NCBI GenBank assembly: GCA_000432135.1
Contig: HF990594.1
Location: 1,588 to 26,358, forward strand
Length of the DNA stretch: 24,771 nucleotides
Direction of reading: 5' to 3'
Source: Firmicutes bacterium CAG:124
GTDB lineage: Bacteria; Bacillota; Clostridia; Oscillospirales; Oscillospiraceae
The notes under the pieces were generated by a model. It was not told the DNA's origin. It saw only the letters and a list, made by a program, of their open reading frames with translations, and ran no database searches. Shown piece after piece: positions 13,051-19,685 of this stretch. Numbering within the stretch: position 1 is the first letter of the stretch; each line of letters starts with the position of its first letter. The position numbers were made by a program, and so were the translations under genes.

Positions 13051-13531
13051 ACTGAAATGCGGTGCGCGCTTCACCTATGCCGGGGTGGAATGGGTCAAGC
13101 TGGACAACACCGACGGCGGCGCGCTTGTCCTTACCGCCGAACCCGTCTTTGAACGGGCTTTCGACGAAGAGAATTGCAACGATTGGCGCAAGTCGTCCTT
13201 GCGCCGGGAACTGAACGGCCCGTTCCTTGACGCGCTGATTGCAGAGGGCGCAGACCGGGCGGCGTTCCTCGACCTCGAAACCGACTTGACCGCCGACGAC
13301 GGCATGACCGACTACGGGACCGCGACGGACAAAATCGCCTTGATTTCCGACGGCCTGTACCGCAAGTTCCGCGCCCTGATTCCGAAAATCGGGTGCTGGT
13401 GGTGGACCCTGACCCCGTGGACGTGCGACCCTGAATACTCGTGCCGCGTCCGCCGCGTCAATTCCTCCGGCGCGCTGGACAACGACGGCGCGTACTACGG
13501 CGCCGCGGCGTGCGCCCGCTTTGCAATATGA
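13034..13531 (+). CDS. DUF6273 protein
   Basis: The 165-residue protein has GGAGG before ATG 13034 and overlaps its upstream neighbour by 17 nt. The pattern is an N-terminal strand (GARFTYAGVEWVKLD), WRKSSLRRELNGPFLDALI, DLTADDGMTDYGTATDKIALIS and the final module WWWTLTPWTCDPEYSCRVRRVNSSG through YYGAAACARFAI. I know this pattern from DUF6273 proteins in gut Firmicutes and their phages. The end part resembles C-type-lectin-like folds. Its function is not known. A reverse transcriptase or template repeat for diversification is not in the window. Confidence 0.72.
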   Translation: MKKLAELKCGARFTYAGVEWVKLDNTDGGALVLTAEPVFERAFDEENCNDWRKSSLRRELNGPFLDALIAEGADRAAFLDLETDLTADDGMTDYGTATDKIALISDGLYRKFRALIPKIGCWWWTLTPWTCDPEYSCRVRRVNSSGALDNDGAYYGAAACARFAI

Positions 13532-13764
13532 AATCTGACATCTTGGTATCTGTTCCGGGCGAAGAGAACGCAGACGATCAGGCGGAGCGCCGGGCCGCGG
13601 CGGTTGAGGAAGCCGCGGAAGCCGTCATGGAAACGCTGGGCGACTATGCCGTGTCCCTTTGGGGCGACGTGCTGGCGGCGGTTGTGTCGTCCCTCTTCAA
13701 GTCGAAGCAGGACGCGGAAGAGATCATGCAGGAAGAGGAAGCAAAGAGGGCGGCGGAGGGTTGA
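13528..13764 (+). CDS. Small acidic helical protein
   Basis: The 78-residue protein overlaps the DUF6273 stop by ATGA. It is very rich in Ala and Glu, with one mildly hydrophobic stretch (VSLWGDVLAAVVSSLF) between acidic helices. It is the last gene before the non-coding stretch and may be an adaptor or inhibitor. No family is recognised. Confidence 0.6.
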   Translation: MKSDILVSVPGEENADDQAERRAAAVEEAAEAVMETLGDYAVSLWGDVLAAVVSSLFKSKQDAEEIMQEEEAKRAAEG

Positions 13765-13792
13765 CCCCTCCCCGCCGCACGGAAAACAGCAT

Positions 13793-13873
13793 AAAGAAAA
13801 CCGCCCCGCGCTTGCTTTGGAAGAACAAGCGCGAAGCGGTTTCCGCCGATGAAAATACATCACGTATCAACCT
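13793..13873 (-). ncRNA. Candidate small leftward RNA of about 80 nt
   Basis: The promoter at 13880-13908 would start an RNA near 13873. The only structure downstream is the hairpin GAAACCGC-ttc-GCGCTTG with CAAGCGC-ggg-GCGGTTTTC followed by TTT, which is terminator-like. No leftward gene follows; a frame from 13863 lacks a good ribosome site and runs through the terminator. The RNA would be antisense to any rightward transcript entering the rep leader. Similar countertranscribed RNAs control copy number in rolling-circle plasmids; here this is inference. Confidence 0.45.
13797..13842 (-). terminator. Leftward terminator-like hairpin
   Basis: AAACCGC (13798-13804) pairs with GCGGTTT (13836-13842), and GCGCTTG (13808-13814) with CAAGCGC (13826-13832), separated by a 3x3 internal loop. 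On the leftward strand TTTTCTTT follows. The rightward side has no T-run. Confidence 0.55.
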
Positions 13874-13880
13874 AACGTGA
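13860..13880. promoter_or_regulatory. Operator-like palindrome over the leftward start site
   Basis: TCACGT (13860-13865) and ACGTGA (13875-13880) are perfect arms with a 9-nt centre. They touch the -10 and cover the expected start of the leftward transcript, where a repressor would block it. Confidence 0.45.
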
Positions 13881-13908
13881 GTATAACACAAAGCGGCGGA
13901 AAAGTCAA
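13880..13908 (-). promoter_or_regulatory. Leftward promoter in the rep leader
   Basis: Reading leftward: TTGACT (13908-13903), a 17-nt spacer and TATACT (13885-13880). It is the best promoter match in the element and opposes every gene in it. Confidence 0.7.
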
Positions 13909-14067
13909 GTAAAAGCGCCGTTTTCAAGCGGCGTGGCGGGCTTGTAATGGGTATTAACGTTCCGGCGAAGCCTTGTCCACGCACACACAGGAAACCGGGG
14001 GATTTTACAGGGGTTTCACGCCCTTTTCCCCTCTTCCCTTTTTTCTCCATGCGCCGCCGAGGGTGAT

Positions 14068-14097
14068 GGGGGTTTGCAAGGGGGAAGAGGGAGGGGG
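14068..14097 (+). other. G-quadruplex motif
   Basis: Four G-runs lie at 14068-14072, 14080-14084, 14089-14091 and 14093-14097, with loops of 7, 4 and 1 nt. The motif overlaps the left arm of the 17-bp inverted repeat, so the two structures exclude each other. Confidence 0.6.
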
Positions 14098-14127
14098 CGC
14101 GTGTGTGAACCCTCTTCCCCCTTGCAA
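14074..14127. repeat. Perfect 17-bp inverted repeat upstream of rep
   Basis: TTGCAAGGGGGAAGAGG (14074-14090) and its exact complement (14111-14127) are separated by 20 nt. No T-run follows, so it does not look like a terminator. It lies 67 nt before the Rep start. Confidence 0.85.
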
Positions 14128-14194
14128 GTGATCGGCAAGCACAAGGCCGGAAACAGAACAGCCCGCTTCATCATCGACAGAAAGAGGGTGAAGC

Positions 14195-15019
14195 ATGGTG
14201 CGAAGTTTCATGCGGGAAAAGAAGATATATTGCGGGGACCATTACAGGGAGGTTGATATATATTCCTACACCGACGCGCAAAAGAAAGCTTCCGGCAGGG
14301 GCAAGCGTTCAAAAAAGGTCAAGGAATCCGAACCGAAACAAAAGAACCTGAACGACAAGAACGCCCGGCGGTATTTCACACAGACAGCGAACTTGAATTT
14401 CGGGAGCGACCCGGACGCGTTGCACGTGTCGGCGACATATTCCGCAAGGTATCTTCCGGCGACCATAGAGGAAGCGGAAAAGGAAGCTACAAACTACTTG
14501 CGCCGGGTCCAGTATCGCCGGGAGAAAGAGGGGTTGCCGCCCCTAAAATATATGCTTGTGACGGCATACAGCACAGGCAAGGACGGAAAAAAGCCCGTCC
14601 GCATTCATCATCACATCATTATGAACGGAGGGCTTGACCGTGACACCGTGGAAGAGTTGTGGCGCAAGCGGAAGCGGAAAGGGCAAAAGAAAGGCGACCG
14701 AATCGGGTTTTGCAACGCCGACCGCCTACAATCCGACGAAAACGGGATTTCGGCCCTTTGTACCTACCTTGTGAAGCAAGCCGCCGGGAAAAAGCGGTGG
14801 TCATCGTCCCACAATTTGGAGCGACCGACAAGCCGCACGAATGACGGGCGCTGGAATCATAGGCAGATCGAGAGGATAGCAAAGGAACAGCCGGGCCGGG
14901 AGTTTTGGGAACGGAAATACCCCGGCTGGACCCTGACCGACAACGTGTACGGCGTTACATACGAACACAACGACTTCACGGGGTGGTCAATCTATCTGAA
15001 ATTGAGAAAGCTGGAATAG
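14195..15019 (+). CDS. HUH-type rolling-circle replication initiator
   Basis: The 274-residue protein starts at ATG 14195, 6 nt after GAGGGTG. It is very basic at the N-terminus (30-60). Motif 1-like sequence ALHVSATYSARYLP lies near residue 75-88. Motif 2 is RIHHHIIMNG with the metal-binding HHH at 138-140. Motif 3 is YLVKQ with Tyr191 as candidate nucleophile and Lys194. HUH endonucleases nick one strand at the origin and stay bound through a phosphotyrosine, starting rolling-circle replication or, as relaxases, transfer. The single tyrosine and short length fit a Rep better than a conjugative relaxase. The non-coding stretch before it probably contains its target. Confidence 0.85.
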   Translation: MVRSFMREKKIYCGDHYREVDIYSYTDAQKKASGRGKRSKKVKESEPKQKNLNDKNARRYFTQTANLNFGSDPDALHVSATYSARYLPATIEEAEKEATNYLRRVQYRREKEGLPPLKYMLVTAYSTGKDGKKPVRIHHHIIMNGGLDRDTVEELWRKRKRKGQKKGDRIGFCNADRLQSDENGISALCTYLVKQAAGKKRWSSSHNLERPTSRTNDGRWNHRQIERIAKEQPGREFWERKYPGWTLTDNVYGVTYEHNDFTGWSIYLKLRKLE

Positions 15020-15034
15020 AAAGGGGTGGTCATC

Positions 15035-15400
15035 ATGGGAACGCCTTACAGGGTATGCGAACATTGCGGCGCACACCTTGACGCAAACGAAAAGTGCGAT
15101 TGCAGGAACCCGAAACAGGAAGAAACCGCGGCGGAAGCCCAGCCAATGAAGCTGGTTGCCGTGTGCCGGGAGGTTGACAAGGACACCGGGCGCATAGCGG
15201 TTTACAAGATCAACACGGAGATCACCGGGGCCGTGGTTCAGCAATTACAGATACGGGCGCGGCTTAACCCGGAATTGCGGTATTTCACGCTTACGTCGGG
15301 ACGGTGGGAGCGGTTCGGGGACGTGATAACGTCCATTCTGAAACGCCGGACCGTCACACGGGCCGACGTTGACCGAATCGGCGGCATTGTAGAGTTATGA
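15035..15400 (+). CDS. Small protein with N-terminal zinc ribbon
   Basis: The 121-residue protein starts at ATG 15035 after AAGGGGTGG (a GTG at 15026 overlaps that site). CEHCGAHLDANEKCDC at residues ~8-23 is a zinc-ribbon-like cluster. The rest alternates strands and helices (MKLVAVCREVDKDTGRIAVYKINTEI). It follows rep by 15 nt and may be co-translated with it. No family is recognised. Confidence 0.68.
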   Translation: MGTPYRVCEHCGAHLDANEKCDCRNPKQEETAAEAQPMKLVAVCREVDKDTGRIAVYKINTEITGAVVQQLQIRARLNPELRYFTLTSGRWERFGDVITSILKRRTVTRADVDRIGGIVEL

Positions 15401-15416
15401 AACGGAGGTTACAGAC

Positions 15417-15950
15417 ATGACAAACGAAGAGAGATTCAAGGCGATTTTTCAAGATCAGGTCAACCGCCCCGGCGCGGACGACTTGCTGGAATGGCTTGAA
15501 AATGCGGGCTTTTTCACCGCCCCGGCAAGCACGAAATACCACGGCGCATACCCCGGCGGGCTTGTCGAACACAGCTTGCGGGTTTATGACTTCCTGATTT
15601 CAAGCCCCTATGCCGCGGGAACAAGCGCCGAAAGCCGCGCAATTTGCGCCCTGCTTCACGACGTATGCAAGGCCGAATATTACGAACAGACCGACGGCGG
15701 CGGGTATCGCGTGAACGACCGATTCCCGTTCGGGCATGGGGAAAAGTCGGTTTATCAGATTTCCCGGTTTATGTATCTGACCGACGAAGAAGCCCTTGCA
15801 ATCCGCTGGCACATGGGAGCGTATGACGACGCGGCCCGCGGCGGAAGCCGGACGCTTTCGGCGGCGTTGTCCCTCTTCCCTCTTGTGCTTGCCCTGCATA
15901 CCGCGGATATGTGGGCGACGCAGGAAGAACAGCGGAGGGAAAAGGCATGA
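15417..15950 (+). CDS. HD-domain phosphohydrolase
   Basis: The 177-residue protein has CGGAGG before ATG 15417. The HD-domain metal ligands can be read in order: GGLVEHSLRVYD (His52), ALLHDVCKAEYY (His81-Asp82), GHGEKS (His107), RWHMGAYD (His132) and LHTADM (Asp164). Such phage HD proteins are metal-dependent phosphohydrolases on nucleotides or nucleic acids; the substrate here is unknown. The extra histidines suggest a two-metal site. ATGA overlap couples it to the next gene. Confidence 0.85.
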   Translation: MTNEERFKAIFQDQVNRPGADDLLEWLENAGFFTAPASTKYHGAYPGGLVEHSLRVYDFLISSPYAAGTSAESRAICALLHDVCKAEYYEQTDGGGYRVNDRFPFGHGEKSVYQISRFMYLTDEEALAIRWHMGAYDDAARGGSRTLSAALSLFPLVLALHTADMWATQEEQRREKA

Positions 15951-16489
15951 CGGAGCGGGAACGGCTTTTAGAGAAAGTCAAACGGGTTCAAGCTTTGGCG
16001 GAACGCGGCGTTGACGGCGAAAAGGATTCCGCCGCCGCCCTGCTTGACCGCCTTATGAAGCAATACGGCATTTCGGAAGCGGAAATTGCAGAGGAACGCC
16101 GGGAAATCGCGTGGTTCAGGTTCAAAACGCCGCTTGAACGAAAGCTTTTGAATCAGGTTATTTACACAGTAACCGGGCGCATTCCTTACGGGTGCGTGGG
16201 GAGATATACAGGCCGGACAAGAAAGCAGATCGGGATTGAATGCACCGCGGCGGAGCGGCTGGAAATCGAAATCAGTTTTGAATTTTACAACGCCGCATTG
16301 CAACAGGAACTTGAACGGTTCTATTCGGCGTTCCTGCACAAGAACGGCATATTCCCGGCGAATACAATAGACGAATTGCCGGAAGCGCCGGAACCTGACA
16401 TTGAAGAAGCACGGCGAATTTCCATGATGATGGCGGGAATGGACGAACACACCCGCCGCAAAATGCTTGAAAGCGGGGCCAGAACATGA
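15947..16489 (+). CDS. DUF2786-type phage protein
   Basis: The 180-residue protein starts at ATG 15947. The first 45 residues (LLEKVKRVQALAERGVDGEKDSAAALLDRLMKQYGISEAEI) match the DUF2786 helical domain found in many phages and plasmids. The central part (FKTPLERKLLNQVIYTVTG) resembles the region that follows it in longer family members, often near metallopeptidase-like sequence. No catalytic residues are evident. The role is unknown. Confidence 0.78.
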   Translation: MTERERLLEKVKRVQALAERGVDGEKDSAAALLDRLMKQYGISEAEIAEERREIAWFRFKTPLERKLLNQVIYTVTGRIPYGCVGRYTGRTRKQIGIECTAAERLEIEISFEFYNAALQQELERFYSAFLHKNGIFPANTIDELPEAPEPDIEEARRISMMMAGMDEHTRRKMLESGART

Positions 16490-16707
16490 AGTGCGCCGTA
16501 TGCGGAAAGCCCGTCGAGCGGGTCCACCCTTGTCCGTACTACACCCGCCGGGGTGAAGTCACGTGCGACGAATGTTGCGAAGAGTGTTACAGATCAGAGC
16601 CGTTCCCGTGCCGGGAGCATGACGCACGGGTTCGGGAAAATCGGAGGAAGAACAATGCAGATCGACCAGCGGCGCGCCCGCCAGCAGTATCAAAACAAAG
16701 TCAATAA
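16486..16707 (+). CDS. Small Cys-rich protein overlapping recU
   Basis: The 73-residue protein has CAVCGKPVERVHPC and VTCDECCEECYRSEPFPC, up to nine cysteines in its first 50 residues, suggesting one or two zinc sites. The last 17 residues are read from the same DNA as the start of the RecU gene (53-nt overlap, different frame). The ATGA overlap with the upstream stop supports its being translated. Confidence 0.65.
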   Translation: MKCAVCGKPVERVHPCPYYTRRGEVTCDECCEECYRSEPFPCREHDARVRENRRKNNADRPAARPPAVSKQSQ

Positions 16708-17251
16708 CGCGCAGGGGCATTTTTTCGAGGACTACATAAAAGCCGCGTGCGCCCTGTATTCCATGCGGGAGCGGGCGGAAGTCGATAAAACCCCGGAACC
16801 GTTCAGGGTGCTGGAGAAGTTGCGCGACGGGATTTTCAAGGGACGGTTCACGGCCCGCGCCCAGCCGGACTTTCAAGGAACCCTTGCGGGCGGGCGGTCA
16901 ATCGTCTTTGAAGCGAAGTACACCAGCACCGACCGCATGAAGCGGGACGTTCTGACGCAGGAACAGCAGGACGCGCTGGAGAAGCACGCCCGGTGGGGAG
17001 CGGTTGCCGCCGTATGCGCCGGAATCAACGACAAGTTCTTTTTCGTGCCGTGGGCCGTATGGCGGGACATGAAAGAGCATTTCGGGCGAAAGTACGTGAC
17101 GGCGGCGGACCTCGAACCGTGGCGGGTGCGATTCAACGGTTCGGTCCTCTTCCTCGACTATATCCACGAAAGGAGCGGGAGCAATGGCAAAGAAGCAGAA
17201 AACGCGGAAATTGACGGTCCGGGTCACTCCGCAAACGGCGTTCAATCTTGA
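16655..17251 (+). CDS. recU: RecU-like Holliday-junction resolvase
   Basis: The 198-residue protein starts at ATG 16655, with CGGAGG 7 nt upstream. The RecU layout is visible: NKVNNAQGHFFEDYIKAACALY (acidic Glu25), a disordered stalk region (KTPEPFRVL), then QPDFQGTLAGGRSIVFEAKYTS with Asp72, Glu86 and Lys88 forming the PD-(D/E)XK site, and DALEKHARWGAVAAVCAGINDKFFFVPW. RecU cleaves four-way junctions made during recombination and replication. In phages it helps resolve replication intermediates. Its last 22 codons overlap the small gene at 17184, and its first overlap the Cys-rich gene at 16486. Confidence 0.87.
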   Translation: MQIDQRRARQQYQNKVNNAQGHFFEDYIKAACALYSMRERAEVDKTPEPFRVLEKLRDGIFKGRFTARAQPDFQGTLAGGRSIVFEAKYTSTDRMKRDVLTQEQQDALEKHARWGAVAAVCAGINDKFFFVPWAVWRDMKEHFGRKYVTAADLEPWRVRFNGSVLFLDYIHERSGSNGKEAENAEIDGPGHSANGVQS

Positions 17252-17351
17252 AAAGCTTATGCAGATCAGCGGGCAGAAAACACCGGGCCGGGTGGTTGAC
17301 AAACTGGTTCGGGAGAAAATGCTGGCCTTGCGGGGCCGGGCGGAGGAATAA
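17184..17351 (+). CDS. Small RHH-like basic protein
   Basis: This 55-residue frame starts at ATG 17184 with AAGGAG about 8 nt upstream and ends at TAA 17349-17351, four nt before the methyltransferase start. KLTVRVTPQTAFNLEKLMQISGQKTPGRVVDKLVREKML has a short strand followed by two helices, the outline of a ribbon-helix-helix DNA-binding domain. It overlaps the recU end by 68 nt in another frame. A regulator of the neighbouring genes is possible. Confidence 0.6.
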   Translation: MAKKQKTRKLTVRVTPQTAFNLEKLMQISGQKTPGRVVDKLVREKMLALRGRAEE

Positions 17352-17354
17352 CCC

Positions 17355-18026
17355 GTGTTTGACCTGAACCGCCTTTATAACGCTGATTGCATGGAAGCAA
17401 TGCAGGAAATCCCGGACAAATATTTTCAGCTTGCTATATGCGACCCGCCTTACGGAATCGGACACGACGGACAGCGCCAGAGGGTACACAACAACCCGAA
17501 GCACAACCGAAAGTTTCACGCCCGCAAGGGCTGGGACAAGGAAACGCCGCCGCCCGAATACTTCCGCGAACTGGAACGCGTTTCGGTAAATCAAATAATT
17601 TGGGGCGGGAATTACTTTGTCCCCATGCTGAACCGCGGCACAAAGGGCTGGGTGGTTTGGGATAAGGGACAACACGGGCTTTCAATGAGCGATTGCGAAC
17701 TTGCGTACACGTCTTTTGACCGCCCGACGCGGGTTGTCGTCATCAACCGGGCCGAATTGCAGAGGGACGGAAACACGATACACCCGACACAAAAGCCCGT
17801 CCGCCTGTATGAATGGCTTTTGTCGAACTACGCCAGCCCCGGTGATCGGATTCTTGATACACACGCCGGGAGCGCGTCAAGCCTGATTGCGTGCTGGCGA
17901 ATGGGATTCGAGTTCGTCGGGTTCGAGATTGACCCCGACTATTACGTGAAAGCGTCGGAGCGGCTGGCGGCGGAAATGGCGCAAGTTCGCCTATGGGACT
18001 ACGCAGACCAAACGAAACTTTTTTGA
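17355..18026 (+). CDS. DNA adenine/cytosine-N4 methyltransferase (beta class)
   Basis: The 223-residue protein starts at GTG 17355, with CGGAGG 8 nt upstream. The catalytic motif DPPYG is at 30-34. IIWGGNYF and GWVVWDKG follow, HPTQKP is at 143-148 and the SAM-binding DTHAGSAS at 168-175. Catalytic motif before SAM motif is the beta-class order. It methylates adenine N6 or cytosine N4 at an unknown site. No matching restriction enzyme is adjacent, so it is most likely an orphan that protects element DNA or marks it for control. Confidence 0.92.
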   Translation: MFDLNRLYNADCMEAMQEIPDKYFQLAICDPPYGIGHDGQRQRVHNNPKHNRKFHARKGWDKETPPPEYFRELERVSVNQIIWGGNYFVPMLNRGTKGWVVWDKGQHGLSMSDCELAYTSFDRPTRVVVINRAELQRDGNTIHPTQKPVRLYEWLLSNYASPGDRILDTHAGSASSLIACWRMGFEFVGFEIDPDYYVKASERLAAEMAQVRLWDYADQTKLF

Positions 18027-18041
18027 AACGGAGGACTTGAA

Positions 18042-18161
18042 ATGAAGTACGAATGCGGGAAGCCGGAGTGGGCAGAAAACGAACCTTGCCCCATTGATAC
18101 CGGGGAACTTGAAGATTGCGCCGGGTGCTATTGGGCGCGGGAAACGGGGGAAGCGGAATGA
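18042..18161 (+). CDS. 39-residue Cys-containing micro-protein
   Basis: ATG 18042 follows CGGAGG by 8 nt, and the stop overlaps the next start by ATGA. The sequence has four cysteines (YECG, EPCP, DCAGCYW), enough for one zinc. It has a low charge and no other motif. The ribosome site and both junctions support it as a real gene. Confidence 0.6.
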   Translation: MKYECGKPEWAENEPCPIDTGELEDCAGCYWARETGEAE

Positions 18162-18454
18162 ATGCGGGATTCTTGATAACAACCGTCTATTGGGTCATCT
18201 TCACCGTGCGAAAGCACTTCACGCCGAAAGTGACGGCGGCAATTAAGGCAAACGCCTATGACCTGAACCGGGCGACCCCGGACGAAGCACAGGCCATAGC
18301 AAGAAAGGGAAAGCCGCTGACGGCGGCAAAATGGGCCTTGCGTATAGCGGGCTGGGCTGAAAACGTCCTTGCGGTTCTTATGATCGTATGGCTTGCTTTC
18401 CTGATCGGCGCGCTGATTACTGGAACGACTTTTGTATTCGGCTACCCGGTGTAG
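18158..18454 (+). CDS. Small membrane protein
   Basis: The 98-residue protein starts at ATG 18158 (ATGA overlap). The N-terminal hydrophobic stretch (GFLITTVYWVIFTV) and the C-terminal stretch (VLAVLMIVWLAFLIGALITGTTFVF) would span the membrane. A soluble helical middle with TPDEAQAIARKGKP lies between. No family is recognised. Confidence 0.68.
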   Translation: MNAGFLITTVYWVIFTVRKHFTPKVTAAIKANAYDLNRATPDEAQAIARKGKPLTAAKWALRIAGWAENVLAVLMIVWLAFLIGALITGTTFVFGYPV

Positions 18455-18472
18455 AGAAAGGGGGCGGCGGCG

Positions 18473-18700
18473 GTGAAGCTTCAACAATGCGAACGGTGCG
18501 GGAAGCAGACCGCGGAGGGCTTGACGCTTTGCCCTGAATGTATGAAAGCGGCGGGAGCGTCGGCGGAGGAAGTCACCGCGGCGGAGGAATTGCGGGACAT
18601 AGCGCGGATTCTTTCGATCACAGCGGGGACCGACACCAACATTCGGGACGCAATGACAGGCATTTTGAACATAGCCGACAGGCTGGACAGGAGGAAATAA
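18473..18700 (+). CDS. Small zinc-ribbon protein with helical tail
   Basis: The 75-residue protein starts at GTG 18473 after GGGGGCGG. CERCGKQTAEGLTLCPEC is a four-cysteine ribbon near the N-terminus, followed by an amphipathic helix (EELRDIARILSITAG) and a second helix. It may be a small adaptor or DNA-binding protein. No family is recognised. Confidence 0.65.
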   Translation: MKLQQCERCGKQTAEGLTLCPECMKAAGASAEEVTAAEELRDIARILSITAGTDTNIRDAMTGILNIADRLDRRK

Positions 18701-18702
18701 GC

Positions 18703-18954
18703 ATGGAGATTATCAGATTCGTTCTATCAGACTTTTGGGTATGGCTGGGGGCCGTTATTCTGATTCTTGCAATCGGGCAAGCGGCGGTGGAGATCATCAA
18801 GGCCGTTCACCCGGCCCGGAAGATCAGCGCATACAAGATCGGCGACCGCTGGCGCATGGAGATTGACGGAGCGCGCCGCGGGGACATAGCCGCCGCGATT
18901 CGCGGAATCCGGGAGGACGAAAACAGTACAAGCGGAACGGGGGCTGGGGTATGA
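18703..18954 (+). CDS. Single-TM small protein
   Basis: The 83-residue protein starts at ATG 18703, with AGGAGG about 9 nt upstream. Residues ~10-30 (FWVWLGAVILILAIGQAAVEII) form a membrane segment. The remainder is a small soluble part (SAYKIGDRWRMEIDGARRGDIAAAIRGI). ATGA overlap couples it to the methyltransferase gene. Confidence 0.65.
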   Translation: MEIIRFVLSDFWVWLGAVILILAIGQAAVEIIKAVHPARKISAYKIGDRWRMEIDGARRGDIAAAIRGIREDENSTSGTGAGV

Positions 18955-19407
18955 ATGCGGCGCTTTTCAGCAGTAAGAAGATGGACTATTGCACACCGCA
19001 AGCGTTTTTCGACGAACTGAACCGGGAATTTCATTTCACGCTTGACGCGGCGGCGACAGACAAAAGCGCAAAATGCCCCGCATACTTCACCCCGGACACG
19101 GACGGGCTGAAAAGCCCGTGGAATGTTGCGGGGGGGTTCTGTATTCTGCAACCCTCCATACGGGCGGGAAGTCGGCAAATGGGTTCGCAAAGCCTACGAA
19201 GAAGCACAGAGCGGGACAACCGTTGTTTTGCTGATTCCGGCCCGGACGGACACGACGTATTTTCACGACTACATATATGGGAAAGCGGAAATTCGATTTA
19301 TCCGCGGGCGGTTACGCTTCACCGATGAAGAGGGAAACGCATACGCCCCGGCCCCGTTCCCGTCAATGGTGGTCATCTACAACGGCAAAAAGGAGGAATC
19401 AACGTGA
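18951..19407 (+). pseudogene. Phage N6-adenine methyltransferase (Dam type), frameshifted in a G7 run
   Basis: The N-terminal part (SSKKMDYCTPQAFFDELNREFHFTLDAAAT to TDGLKSPWNVAGG) and the C-terminal part (SVFCNPPYGREVGKWVRKAYEEA to SMVVIYNGKKEEST) are adjacent pieces of one phage DNA N-6-adenine methyltransferase (PF05869) in different frames. They meet at seven G (19130-19136). With six G the frame would read WNVAGGSVFCNPPYG without a break. NPPYG is the catalytic motif. Total length about 152 residues is normal for the family. Either the gene is off through slippage in the run, or one G is a sequencing error. ATGA and GTGA overlaps join it to both neighbours. Confidence 0.85.
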
Positions 19408-19685
19408 AAGCGGTTATCATAGCGGGCGCGGCGGTTGTCGCCGTCCTGCTGGGACTTTTTGCGGCGGGCCTGTTCCGTCTGCTTTGGTTAAGCGTCCCGT
19501 ATGAAACATGGGTTGAATACGAGCGGGCGCGGCGGAACCGAAAAAGGACTTGTAATACGTGCAAGCACCAGCCGCAATGCGACGCGTTCTTTTCACGGAA
19601 GTATTCGGCGCTGAAAACGAAAGAGCCGGAAGCCCTGAAAACGGCGGCTTGCAAAATCTATCAGGAAAGAGAGGACAAAGCATGA
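19404..19685 (+). CDS. Single-TM protein with Cys cluster
   Basis: The 93-residue protein starts at GTG 19404, with AGGAGG about 7 nt upstream. An N-terminal TM segment (VIIAGAAVVAVLLGLFAAGLFRLLWL) is followed by a short cytoplasmic-type part with CNTCKHQPQC and a final cysteine in TAACKIY. This suggests a membrane-bound metal site. No family is recognised. Confidence 0.65.
   Translation: MKAVIIAGAAVVAVLLGLFAAGLFRLLWLSVPYETWVEYERARRNRKRTCNTCKHQPQCDAFFSRKYSALKTKEPEALKTAACKIYQEREDKA

Larger units (their letters stand above)
13765..14194. other. Non-coding stretch before rep, candidate replication origin
   Basis: This is the only long gap in the element. In order it holds the leftward terminator hairpin (13797-13842), a leftward promoter with an operator-like palindrome (13860-13908), a GCGCCG/CGGCGT hairpin near 13914-13932, a DnaA-box-like TTGTCCACG with two mismatches (13973-13981), a G-quadruplex motif (14068-14097) and a 17-bp inverted repeat (14074-14127). 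It ends at the ribosome site of the HUH Rep gene. Rolling-circle replicons often place the origin next to or within rep, so this is the best origin candidate in the window. No nick site can be named. Confidence 0.5.

Noticed and set aside
13495..13863. 122-residue leftward frame downstream of the leftward promoter
   Set aside because: It runs straight through the terminator-like hairpin and the opposite-strand gene, and is Arg/Cys-rich nonsense; the RNA is better read as non-coding.
13973..13981. DnaA box
   Set aside because: TTGTCCACG differs from TTATNCACA at two positions and stands alone.
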